51,122 nt of DNA from Deltaproteobacteria bacterium. GTDB lineage: Bacteria > Desulfobacterota > Binatia > Binatales > Binataceae. Under the pieces are notes generated by a model. The model was not told where the DNA came from. It saw nothing but the letters and a program-made list of their open reading frames with translations, and searched no databases. Position 1 is the first letter of the stretch, and every line of letters starts with the position of its first letter. Below, in pieces: positions 36,284 to 44,933 of the stretch. The translations under genes were made by a program, and so were the position numbers. The stretch spans positions 1 to 51,122 of the forward strand of contig JAJXZF010000099.1 of the NCBI GenBank assembly GCA_021780225.1. The letters are read 5' to 3'.

Positions 36284-37477
36284 TTATGCGCCGGCCGATG
36301 CGGCCAGTTTCGCTTCGTCGGCGGCGGTGGGTTGCTCGACCCTGTACAGCTTCTGCGAGTTATCCCAAAGAATCTTGCGCCGGACCGATTCCTCGCAATC
36401 CGCCAGCCCGCCTTTGATGCGCGCATGCACCTCCTCGCCATAGAGCGAAGTGGGATGCGGAAAGTCGGTTTCGAACAGCACGTTGTCCACGCCGATTTTG
36501 TCGATCAGGCGGCGCGGCGCGGTCTGCTCGAACCAGTAGCAGGCGTATACGTTGCGCGCGAAATATTCCGACGGCAGCCGATCGAATTCCGGATGCTCCT
36601 CCGCGACGCTGTTGCCCTGGAACTGGTAGTCCATCGCTTCGAGCGTGAAGGGAATCCATCCGATCCCGCTTTCAACCGATACGAATTTTATCTTCGGGTA
36701 GCGCGCGAGCACGCCCGAAATCAACAGGTCGTTCAGTTGCAGGCCGTTGCGCAGAAAGATATCCACCGCCAGTTCCGCGAACGCCGCCATCTTGCCGTAT
36801 GACGCGACGCGGGTCTTCAGCAATCCCTCAGCCATGTCGCCGGAGCCGATATGAAAACTGATCGGCAGGTCGAACTCGCACGCCACTTCCCACAGCGGAT
36901 TCCAATGGGGGTCGCCCAGCAGCGGCTTGCCGTAATATTGCGGCTCGCCGGTGAAGAGGATGCCCTTGTGGCCCATCGCGGCGCAGCGCCGAACCTCCGC
37001 CACTGCCGCCGGCACGTCCCAGAACGGAATCGACGTGATCGGCAGCAGCCGGCGCGAGTCGGCCGACGCCCATTCGGTCTGCCAGTCGTTGTAGATCCGG
37101 ACGCAGGTGAGCATCAGTTCCGGATCGTTCAATTTAAGAAACTGCTGCGCGCCGAATCCGCCGACATTTGGATACATGACCATCGCCCAGATGCCCATGT
37201 CGTCCATGTACTTGAGGCGCGCCTTCGCGTCGTACGCGCCGGGATGCATCTCCTGATAATTCTTGGGCGGACGTTTGAAACTGCCGACGCCGGCCGTCGC
37301 GCTCATGCCGACATGCGCCAGCGACCGGCCGCCCGGTAGCACCCATCGCTGCACGCCCTTGGCGTCGGTTTCAACGTATGGCACTCGGTCGCGCATGCTG
37401 GCCGGCGCCCGGCTGGTCCACAGGTCCGGCGTTTCGGTCACGTGAGTGTCCGCGTCGATGATCGTGTAACCGCTCAT
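36284..37477 (-). CDS. Amidohydrolase_2 family protein (copy 2)
   Basis: A 397-residue TIM-barrel metal hydrolase of the ACMSD-like family. IDADTHVTETPDLW carries the metal motif D-x-H, PISFHIG a central histidine, and ETDFPHPTSLYG the C-terminal aspartate. ATG at 37477 follows AAGGAG and is preferred over a longer frame. Compared with the protein at 9896 the metal motifs are conserved and the rest differs. The reaction may be decarboxylation or hydrolysis of a ring-cleavage product. It precedes the CMD gene in the same direction. Confidence 0.88.
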   Translation of the reverse strand: MSGYTIIDADTHVTETPDLWTSRAPASMRDRVPYVETDAKGVQRWVLPGGRSLAHVGMSATAGVGSFKRPPKNYQEMHPGAYDAKARLKYMDDMGIWAMVMYPNVGGFGAQQFLKLNDPELMLTCVRIYNDWQTEWASADSRRLLPITSIPFWDVPAAVAEVRRCAAMGHKGILFTGEPQYYGKPLLGDPHWNPLWEVACEFDLPISFHIGSGDMAEGLLKTRVASYGKMAAFAELAVDIFLRNGLQLNDLLISGVLARYPKIKFVSVESGIGWIPFTLEAMDYQFQGNSVAEEHPEFDRLPSEYFARNVYACYWFEQTAPRRLIDKIGVDNVLFETDFPHPTSLYGEEVHARIKGGLADCEESVRRKILWDNSQKLYRVEQPTAADEAKLAASAGA

Positions 37478-37614
37478 GCATTTTCTCCTTCGGCTTTCGC
37501 GCCGATGTAGCGGGCCGCGAGCGGCTCCGCTCACGCACAGAATAGTTCAGGCCGCGGCCGCGTGAGAACCCGAAAATCGCGCGGGATACTCGCGCGGCCG
37601 CGGCTCCGAATCGC

Positions 37615-38649
37615 TCAGAATTGATTGATCACGCTGATTCCCACGTTCTCGAAGCTCGACATCTGTTCGAGCACGCCAAAGGCTTTTTCCAGCGGAAGCG
37701 TTTCCGTGACGAGTTTGCGTGGCTGCAACCGTCCGCGCTCGACCATGTTCAGCATCGTGGGATAACGAAACGACTGGATCGCCAGCGAGCCCATGAGCTG
37801 CAGTTCCCTGAAGACGATTTGATCGACGGGCAGCGCGACTTCGCCCTTTTCGAGATTCGTAGTCAGGCCGATCTGGATATGCCGGCCGCGTTTGCGCAGG
37901 CTCGCAATCGCATTGCGGCAGGTCGTCGCGATTCCCAAAGCATCGACGCTTACGTCGGCTCCGCCGTGCGTCAGATCCCTCACCGCCTTGACCGGATCGG
38001 TCTTCTTGCCGTTCACCCCGTCCGCGGCGCCGACCTCTTTCGCCAGCTCCAGCTTGCGATCGTCGAGGTCAACCGCGATCACCCGCGCGCCAAGCGCCGC
38101 CGCGATCTGAACCGCCGACAACCCGACGCCGCCGCATCCGTAAATGACGACGCTCTCCTCCGCCTTGACCTGGCCCTGGTCGATGATTCCATGGAACGCC
38201 GTGACATAGCGGCAGCCCAGCGACGACGCCTCGACGAAATCGACCTTTTCCGGCAACTCCGCGCAATTGAAGTCCGCGTGCCTGAGCACCGCGTAGCGCG
38301 CGTAACCGCCGGTGCTCGGCGTGAAGCAGTGGTTCGAATGGCCGCCGCGGCAGTCGTCGCACATCCCGCAGCCCTGCACCAGCGGCGCCACCACCCGCAT
38401 GCCCGGCTTCAGGTTCTTCACGTCTTTGCCCACTTCCTCGACCACGCCGGCATATTCATGCCCGAGGACCGCAGGCAGCCGCGGTTTGACGCCGACCCAA
38501 GCCCAGTCGCCCTGCCAGATATGCCAGTCCGACCGGCAGATCCCGCTGCCTTCGACCCGCACGATCGCACCGTCGGCGGGACACGCCGGATTCGGCCATT
38601 CCTTGACCACCATCGGCTTGCCGATCTCTTCCATCACCATGGCTTTCAT
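37615..38649 (-). CDS. Zinc-dependent alcohol dehydrogenase (MDR family)
   Basis: A 344-residue medium-chain dehydrogenase. Catalytic zinc site: C38 (GSGICRSD), H64-E65 (GHEYAG). Structural zinc: C94, C97, C100 and C108 (GCGMCDDC, then NHC). The Rossmann motif GCGGVGLSAVQIA and the following acidic VDLDD suggest NAD. The ATG at 38649 starts MKAMVMEEIGKP, the standard N-terminus; a frame 18 codons longer adds no family sequence. It may oxidise alcohols from the monooxygenases. It diverges from the receiver gene at 38880. Confidence 0.92.
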   Translation of the reverse strand: MKAMVMEEIGKPMVVKEWPNPACPADGAIVRVEGSGICRSDWHIWQGDWAWVGVKPRLPAVLGHEYAGVVEEVGKDVKNLKPGMRVVAPLVQGCGMCDDCRGGHSNHCFTPSTGGYARYAVLRHADFNCAELPEKVDFVEASSLGCRYVTAFHGIIDQGQVKAEESVVIYGCGGVGLSAVQIAAALGARVIAVDLDDRKLELAKEVGAADGVNGKKTDPVKAVRDLTHGGADVSVDALGIATTCRNAIASLRKRGRHIQIGLTTNLEKGEVALPVDQIVFRELQLMGSLAIQSFRYPTMLNMVERGRLQPRKLVTETLPLEKAFGVLEQMSSFENVGISVINQF

Positions 38650-38879
38650 AAATGACGCCTCGCTTTGTTTGATTGACTGGATGCAGCTCCCGCGGCAGCC
38701 CATCTGCTACTCACCACACTTGCCGCGGAACCGCAAGAGGCGGCCGGACCGCGCCGCGCGGACGCATTATCATGCTTGCGCGACGGCCAATCATCAGGAT
38801 TGCTTAAATGCCGCCGGCGGAATTTTTACGTTTGCTTCGCGCCGCGTTTGTGTATACTTGCGCGCAGCGGGGGTTTCCG

Positions 38880-39338
38880 ATGGACGCGGGCAACGACAGG
38901 TTCATTCCGGAATTTGGAGTGCGTGTTTTCCTGGTCGAAGATAATCCCGAACACGCTTTCATAGCCGTTACGGTGATTCGTCAACTGCTGGGCGAAGCCA
39001 GCGAAGTCATCGTCGCCGAAAATGCCGATGAGGCCGTCGGCCTGATCAGCCAATTTACCGACAATGATCGTCCCGACCTGATGCTCGTCGATCTCCGCCT
39101 GCCGGACAACGGCGGTTTCTCCGTGCTGAGCGCCGCGCGCGCGTCCGAATCTTGCGCGCAGGTGCCGGCGTTCGTCATCACCAGTTCGCTGTATGATCAG
39201 GATATCGCGCAGAGCTACGAACTGGGCGCCTCGGCGGTGCTATGCAAGCCGCTGTCGCGCGCGAGCCTCCGCGAAGAGTTGATTCGGATCGGCAAGCTGC
39301 CGCCGACCGGCTCCGCCGGCGCCACCAAGACTCACTGA
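38880..39338 (+). CDS. Orphan response regulator, single receiver domain
   Basis: A 152-residue CheY-like receiver without an output domain. Acidic pocket residues lie in VFLVEDNPEH. The phospho-acceptor Asp is in LMLVDLRLPD, the T/S switch in FVITSS, and the conserved Lys in AVLCKPLS. The start ATG 38880 is chosen because the receiver fold begins just after it. No histidine kinase lies near. Such proteins act as phosphorelay shuttles or control partner enzymes. The function is unknown. Confidence 0.88.
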   Translation: MDAGNDRFIPEFGVRVFLVEDNPEHAFIAVTVIRQLLGEASEVIVAENADEAVGLISQFTDNDRPDLMLVDLRLPDNGGFSVLSAARASESCAQVPAFVITSSLYDQDIAQSYELGASAVLCKPLSRASLREELIRIGKLPPTGSAGATKTH

Positions 39339-39364
39339 TCGCGCCGCGCTCCGGCGCCTATCGT

Positions 39365-40774
39365 TCAGAGATCCGGCCAGTCGCGGTTCCACGGCCGCGC
39401 CTGCTCGTATGCGTGAGCGGCCTGCATCACCAGATCGTCGCGATAGCGCTCCGCCACGATTTGCAGTCCCACCGGCAATCGGTTCGCGCCGAAGCCTGCG
39501 CGCACCGTCGCCGCCGGATGGCCGCTGAAGTTGAACGGATAGGTGAACGTCAGCGCCTGCATCACGTCTTCAATCTCGCGCCCGCCGATTACCTTCGGCG
39601 GCGGGCCGTTCGCCGCGAACGCCTCGGTCGGCACGGTCGGCGTCAGCAGCAGGTCGAAGCGCGTGAAAAGTTCGCGCAGCCATTCATTGAACTGCTCGCG
39701 CACCCGGTACGCCGCGCCGTAATCGCGCGCCGTGATTTTGTCCGCCGCTTTCACGCTCGCCATGAACGAGCGTCCGAACTGGTCCTCGTTGCCCGGAAAA
39801 TATTCGACCAGTCCCGCGAGCGATTGAAATGATCCGATCGTCCGCCACGCGTGACAGGTTTCGATTGCCGGCTCGTCGAGCACGGTCAATTCGTGCCCCA
39901 GCTCGCGAAACGTCCCGGCGGCCTTGGCCGCGGCGTCGCGCACCGCCGGTTCGATCGGCCGGCCGAAATCCGGATGGAAGCCGATTCGCAGCCGCTTCGG
40001 CAAGTTCTCCAGCGTGGCCGCGAACGAGTATCCCGGATGCGGCAGCGACGACGGATCCGCCGGATCGTAGCCGGCGGTCGCGTCGAGATAGAGCGCCGCG
40101 TCGCGCACCGTCCGCGTGATCGGCCCGACCACCGCTAAATCCACCCACTGCTGCATCCCGAGCCGCGCCCCGAGCGGAATCAGTCCCTGCGTCGTCTTGA
40201 TTCCGAACGCGCCCGTATAGCACGCCGGAATCCGGATCGATCCGCCCCAATCCGACGCGGTCGCGAGCGGCGTCATCCCGCCCGCGACCGCCGCCGAACT
40301 GCCGCCCGACGATCCGCCCGGCGTCCGTTCAAGATCCCACGGATTGCGCGTCATTCCGTACAGCAGATTGCGCGTGAAGGCCATGTGCCCGAATTCCGGC
40401 GTATTGGTCTTGCCCACAACGATCGCGCCCGCCGCTCTGAGCCGCGCCACTTCGACCGAATCATGCGCCGCGATATGGTCCTTGAACGGCGCCGAACCGT
40501 AGGTCGTCGCCATCCCGGCGACGTCGGCGAGGTCCTTCACGCCGAACGGCAATCCCGCGAGCGGTCCCGGATCCGCGCCCCGCGCGATCTTTTCGTCGAG
40601 CGCGCGCGCCTCCGCCAGCGCCGCGTCGGAGCGCATCGCGCAGAACGCGTTGAGCTTCGGATTCACCGCTGCGATACGCGCCAGCGTCGCCGTCATCAGC
40701 TCGCTCGGTTTGAGCTCGCGGCGCCGAATCAGGTCCGCCAGCTCGTGCGCCGCCATCCAGTGCAGTTCCGCCAT
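39365..40774 (-). CDS. Amidase signature family amidase
   Basis: A 469-residue amidase that cleaves C-N amide bonds. The Ser-cisSer-Lys triad is visible: K80 (GVKD), a cis-serine at 155 or 156 (GGSSGG) and S179 (SDWGGSIR). The KTNTPEFGH motif and the 470-residue length are typical. GGAGGAG is upstream of the ATG at 40774. It is convergent with the receiver gene and divergent from the selenoprotein. The remains of a different amidase lie at 44823-44915. Confidence 0.92.
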   Translation of the reverse strand: MAELHWMAAHELADLIRRRELKPSELMTATLARIAAVNPKLNAFCAMRSDAALAEARALDEKIARGADPGPLAGLPFGVKDLADVAGMATTYGSAPFKDHIAAHDSVEVARLRAAGAIVVGKTNTPEFGHMAFTRNLLYGMTRNPWDLERTPGGSSGGSSAAVAGGMTPLATASDWGGSIRIPACYTGAFGIKTTQGLIPLGARLGMQQWVDLAVVGPITRTVRDAALYLDATAGYDPADPSSLPHPGYSFAATLENLPKRLRIGFHPDFGRPIEPAVRDAAAKAAGTFRELGHELTVLDEPAIETCHAWRTIGSFQSLAGLVEYFPGNEDQFGRSFMASVKAADKITARDYGAAYRVREQFNEWLRELFTRFDLLLTPTVPTEAFAANGPPPKVIGGREIEDVMQALTFTYPFNFSGHPAATVRAGFGANRLPVGLQIVAERYRDDLVMQAAHAYEQARPWNRDWPDL

Positions 40775-40939
40775 CGCGCGCTCCTCCGGGCGCGGCGCCG
40801 CCGCGCGTGATTTCTGATTACTCCGGCGGCGCGGATTTTCAAGCGAATCGGCTCGAGCGGCTCGTTTTTGCGAGATTGTGCCGTTCATCGCCCGCGTGAT
40901 AGACGGAAATCTCCGATCGCTTCAGGGAGGTCCGTCGCG

Positions 40940-42028
40940 ATGGGCGATCCGGCCGCTCCGGCGCAAATGGATTCCGCCGTCAAAGCCGATGCGTTTCATC
41001 AGGTGCTGGCGCAGATGGCCGCGGGCGAAAAACTCGATCCCGCGCTCTGGAACCGCTTCGTCGCCGCGCAGAATGACGGCCTGCGCACGGGACCTGCCGT
41101 CGGTTCGCGCGCGCCCGATTTCGCGCTGCCCGACCAGCACGGCAAGCTCCGCTCGCTGGCCGATCTCACCGGGCCGAACGGCCTGCTGCTGGTCTTCACC
41201 CGCAGCGCCGATTGGTGACCCTACTGCCGCTCTCAGCTCGTCGAGCTGAACCGTTCCGTCGATGCGCTCAGGGAAAAGGGCGTCAATGTCGCTGAAATCA
41301 GTTATGATTCGGAAGCCGTGATACACAATTTCGCCGCCGCCTATAACATCCGCTACCCGATGCTTTCCGATCGCGGCAGCGCCGTGATCGAAAAGTTCGA
41401 AATCCTCAATCCGAACGTGCCCAGGGACGTCCGCTTCTACGGCATCCCGTTCCCCGGCCAGTATCTGCTGGCCGCCGACGGCGCGGTGCGCGCCAAGCTG
41501 TTTCTCGACGACTATCAGGAACGGCCGACCGCGTCGGCGGTGCTGGTGTCGGATTTGGGCGGGGCCGCGTCGGGTCCCTCCGCCGAGGTCGGCGCCGGCG
41601 ACGTGCAGGCGCGAATCGCGCTTTCCGCCCCGGATACGTTCAGCGGAAACCAGCTCGCCTTCACGCTCGACGTTCAGATCGCCCCCGGATGGCATACCTA
41701 CGGCGAGCCGCTGCCTCAGGGCGAAGGGCTGACGCCGACCGCCGTGGTCTTCGACGGCGAGCTCGTCTCCGCCCAGAACCTCGCGATGCCCAAGCCGATT
41801 CCGATGCGTTTCGCCGCGCTCAACGAAACCTATCCGGTTTACGAGGGCGAGCTGCGCGCGTCGGGAACGATCAGGCTCAAGCAGAAGCTCAAGCCGGGCG
41901 ATTATAAAATCGGCGGCGTCTTCAACTATCAGGAATGCAACGATTCGATCTGCAAGATGCCGCAGGCGTTGCGTTTCGAGCTGCCGATCACGATCGAACC
42001 GATGGTCCCGGCCGCCCCAAAAACTTGA
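40940..42028 (+). CDS. Selenocysteine-containing redoxin fused to a DsbD-alpha-like domain
   Basis: One 362-residue protein if the TGA at 41216-41218 is read as selenocysteine (residue 93). The frame is open and homologous on both sides. N-terminal redoxin/peroxiredoxin-like thioredoxin-fold domain (about 45-200): GSRAPDFALPD, then FTRSADW-U-PYC and RSQLVELN, so U93-x-x-C96 takes the place of a CxxC active site. The C-terminal domain (about 225-350) resembles the DsbD N-terminal (alpha) domain: APGWHTYGEPLPQG and a paired-cysteine segment FNYQECNDSICKMPQ. No signal peptide is evident. GGGAGG is 9 bp before the ATG. A hairpin with a G-starting triloop 22 bp after the TGA matches a bacterial SECIS. 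Likely a thiol oxidoreductase or peroxidase fed by its own DsbD-like domain. SelA/B/C/D must lie elsewhere. Confidence 0.82.
41233..41249 (+). promoter_or_regulatory. Bacterial SECIS-like hairpin
   Basis: TCAGCTC, loop GTC, then GAGCTGA form a 7-bp perfect stem. The loop begins with G and starts 21-22 bases after the in-frame TGA at 41216-41218, within the usual 16-37-base window for SelB recognition. The stem lies inside coding sequence, as it must in bacteria. Confidence 0.65.
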
Positions 42029-42220
42029 TCCACCACCTCCAATAGTAGGCTGATAGGTCTTGCCTAATAATAACTCGCAAGCTAAAGCCGTGTAATGGTA
42101 AATCGATACTTTAACTGCTCTATCAGTGGCGCTTATGTTAATTGTCTTTCCATCATTTGTTCGATATCACTGAAAAACCAGATGACATCTTGTGCGGTTG
42201 GATTATTGGCGACAGAAACC

Positions 42221-43162
42221 TCACTTTCTGGGGCCAAGAAACCTGTCGCCGTTGAAGTGAATCATGTGGTCCGGAATGTCGGCAATCCAGACCTCTGTTT
42301 CCCAGGCGATGTCCTTCATGTGCTTCCTGAATGTAGCAATATTTGGGAAAGCACTCACATATACGGGGCTGGCTTTGGTGGTTTTCAAGCGTTCCGCGAG
42401 CTCGACAACACGCTTTGGCGACATGGGACCGTGCGAAGTGACGGCCTCGATCAGGAAGAGCCAACCGCGATGCCGGTCGAATAGGACCATGTCCGGCAAT
42501 TTGTCATGGTCATTTGCTGCCAAACCAATCTCGGCAAGGGTTGCCGAATCCATTATCACGTTCTTTTTTGCGGTATCGCCGAGATAAAGCACCTCTGCGT
42601 CATAAGCAAAACGCGGTGCGAATTCCTCGATAATTGCTTTTTGCACCCGATTGTGGACACCGGGAGATAGCTTGACCCGGCGGCCGTCGGGAAGGGTCAA
42701 GGGCACTAGCTTGCCGCTCGAGCGGCGGCCAGCATATTTGACAGCCAGCGAGCCATGCTTGGCAACAAATCGAGCAACCGCGCTGGCCCAGCGCGGACTG
42801 CCGTAGGTTCTGATAACAGTCAGTGCGGATTCGCTGATGGCGTAATGCGCGCGCGGACTGTTCGTGGGCGGTTCGGGTTCGAAAGGATTGTAGTCGGCAA
42901 TCCGAGCCTGTACGAACTGGTGCAGCACCTGGCGGCGGACCGTTTCACGAGTATTCGGAGCGTAGGTCTTGCCGTATTTCTCGGAAATGAAGGCCATTAT
43001 GCCCTTGGACACTGTGCGCTTGACGCGCTTAGCGCTCGCCCGCGGATCGTCCGGACCAAGGCCGGCTAACGCCATCAATGTCAAGGCGGAAATTTCATTT
43101 TGTTGTGCGACGGGTAGGCCGAGGGCCTTTAGTATCTCTCGCGCTTCTTTGGTCTTCGGCAC
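42221..43162 (-). CDS. Type II restriction endonuclease, BsuBI/PstI family
   Basis: A 313-residue endonuclease. The C-terminal catalytic region (about 220-260) reads LPDMVLFDRHRGWLFLIEAVTSHGPMSPKR in short pieces; the PD and the LIEAVTSHGP stretch form the PD-(D/E)xK-like core of this family (PF06616), which cuts CTGCAG. The gene follows the methyltransferase by 15 bp in the same direction. GC content is clearly lower than in the neighbours and the flank 42029-42220 is AT-rich, so the pair looks acquired. CTGCAG sites occur several times in the window. Confidence 0.9.
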   Translation of the reverse strand: MPKTKEAREILKALGLPVAQQNEISALTLMALAGLGPDDPRASAKRVKRTVSKGIMAFISEKYGKTYAPNTRETVRRQVLHQFVQARIADYNPFEPEPPTNSPRAHYAISESALTVIRTYGSPRWASAVARFVAKHGSLAVKYAGRRSSGKLVPLTLPDGRRVKLSPGVHNRVQKAIIEEFAPRFAYDAEVLYLGDTAKKNVIMDSATLAEIGLAANDHDKLPDMVLFDRHRGWLFLIEAVTSHGPMSPKRVVELAERLKTTKASPVYVSAFPNIATFRKHMKDIAWETEVWIADIPDHMIHFNGDRFLGPRK

Positions 43163-43177
43163 GCGCCCTCTTCCTGT

Positions 43178-44761
43178 CTACGTTTGTTTTGTTGTCGGCT
43201 CTGAGGCGAGAGCGAGAACGAGTTCGTCGACGACGGCGAGGGGCTGCTTCTCATGCTTCACGCGATGCCCGAGAGAGACAATGGCTTCGAGAGGCGGAAG
43301 GGGCATTGCCCGCAGTTCAGTGGCGCTGACTTGAGTGTTGCCGCTGATGCATCGGAAATATCCGTCAAACAACGCGCTGTTGTAGAGCGCCGCTAGACCC
43401 CAAGCCTCGTCCTCCGTGAGAGTTCCTCCTGGACGGTGCACATAATTCAGATGATTTTCCAGACCAACCGCCGGGAAGGTGGCGTTTTTCAACAACAGGG
43501 GAGAAGCAGTGAGGCGACGGGTTTCCTCTTTTGCGCTGAACCGGCGCAATAGAACGTAATTGTTGTTGGGTACGAGGAGCTTTCGGGATTCGGGCCGGTC
43601 CGTGATGTATTGCGGCTTGCGGGTTCCATTGGGCCAATGAACGTCCATCGCGCGCACGTGGTGCATCCATAACAAAGGCACTGTGTTGCGATTGGGCCTC
43701 ACTGCCAGCAATTCTGTGACGCGGAAGGGAACAACCGGGCCAGTTGAAATTTGCAAGCCATAATCTTCAAGGCATCCCGCCCATGCGTCCACCTTGCGCA
43801 GGATCTCTTCGTCCTCGGGCGCGGCAGGCAACCGGAACGCGCCATGTGGATTTGATGTGTCGATCACATCGGCGAGAGAGATGCGGCGTTCGATGCGGCG
43901 TTCGATGTCGTTCGCATTGGTGCTGCTGGAGATGGTGAGCGAATAGGCGTCTTTCTTTTCGAGCCAATTATTATCGCAAACAGCGTCAAGAATAACGTTT
44001 TCCTGCAAGACTTCGTCGCGGCTGAAGGTATCGCGGCGTGAGTCGAAAACGTGGACGCGCACTGGTCGCGCCAGCGAGAAGAATCTTTCGCGGAATTTCT
44101 GGAAGTAAGGGCCGGATGCATAGCTGCGTGGTGTGATGAAGATGAAGTCGCCGCCGGGGGCTAGCAACCCGGCCGCCACCGCCATAAACAGGCTATAAAT
44201 GTTCGGTTGTCCATGCACCACTGCGCCAGCAGCGACAGCGCGCGGATCCTTCCTGCGAATCTTGAAGTAGGGCGGGTTGGCGATGACAGCGTCAAAGCGA
44301 TGGTCGGCATGATCGCGCAAAGGAATTGCTTCTGCGAGGATAAAATCCTCGCAACGGACATTGGTGCGAATCAGTATGCCGCGCTGTGCCGCCCATTTCG
44401 CAAGATTATCAAGAACGTCACCAAGATGTTTCGCGAGCTCGGCATCGATCTCGTATGCGGTGATCTCAATCGCGCGCGGGGGACGGGGATCTTGGGCTAG
44501 GCGCTCGACCACCGCGCAAAGCAGAATTCCCGCGCCGGCGGCGGGATCGAGCAGACGCAAGGTATCGCGAGCTCCGATCATGCTCGCCATAAAGGCGGCT
44601 ACGGCGGGAGGAGTAAGGTAAAGCCCATGACTCTTGCGATGTTCGGCATGGCGGCTGTCAGCATAAGCTTGGCCAACGCGGTCGGCAAAAGCGCTCGGTG
44701 GTTCCTGGGAATCACCAGAAGATTGATGGAGCAGTTTAAGCCGAGCGGACATGGCGCTCAT
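43178..44761 (-). CDS. Type II DNA adenine-N6 methyltransferase (RM modification subunit)
   Basis: A 527-residue methyltransferase of the type used by BsuBI/PstI systems. S-adenosylmethionine motif I is DPAAGAG (72-78); the catalytic motif is NPPY (162-165). C-terminal residues would form the target-recognition part. It protects the host from the endonuclease encoded downstream. Protective expression ahead of the nuclease fits this gene order. The ATG at 44761 is preferred, with a second ATG 9 bp further in. It ends 62 bp from a beheaded amidase fragment. Confidence 0.9.
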   Translation of the reverse strand: MSAMSARLKLLHQSSGDSQEPPSAFADRVGQAYADSRHAEHRKSHGLYLTPPAVAAFMASMIGARDTLRLLDPAAGAGILLCAVVERLAQDPRPPRAIEITAYEIDAELAKHLGDVLDNLAKWAAQRGILIRTNVRCEDFILAEAIPLRDHADHRFDAVIANPPYFKIRRKDPRAVAAGAVVHGQPNIYSLFMAVAAGLLAPGGDFIFITPRSYASGPYFQKFRERFFSLARPVRVHVFDSRRDTFSRDEVLQENVILDAVCDNNWLEKKDAYSLTISSSTNANDIERRIERRISLADVIDTSNPHGAFRLPAAPEDEEILRKVDAWAGCLEDYGLQISTGPVVPFRVTELLAVRPNRNTVPLLWMHHVRAMDVHWPNGTRKPQYITDRPESRKLLVPNNNYVLLRRFSAKEETRRLTASPLLLKNATFPAVGLENHLNYVHRPGGTLTEDEAWGLAALYNSALFDGYFRCISGNTQVSATELRAMPLPPLEAIVSLGHRVKHEKQPLAVVDELVLALASEPTTKQT

Positions 44762-44822
44762 CGTTTCACCTCTACCGCTGGGTCGGCAAGGAAAGGCGGG
44801 GCGTTTGAGCAGACGGGTTATA

Positions 44823-44915
44823 CTATTTGTCGGCCAGTTCGACTGCGGTCGCCTCGCCGGATGCGACCAGCGCGGCCTGCGCCGTCGCGTCGAGATTCGC
44901 CAGTTCCGCCGCCAT
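44823..44915 (-). pseudogene. Truncated amidase, first 30 codons only
   Basis: The minus strand encodes MAAELANLDATAQAALVASG, then EATAVELADK and a TAG. This resembles the first helix of amidase-signature proteins (AQAxLVxSGExTxVEL). AAGGAG lies just before the ATG, so the start signals are intact, but the rest of the enzyme is gone and the RM pair begins to the left. It looks like a gene broken when the RM module arrived. Confidence 0.65.
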
Positions 44916-44933
44916 CACGTTCCGCTCCTTCGC

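Noticed and set aside
41318-42028. A separate stand-alone DsbD-like gene after the TGA
   Set aside because: The frame continues without gap from the redoxin, has no ribosome site of its own, and lacks the thioredoxin-fold start.
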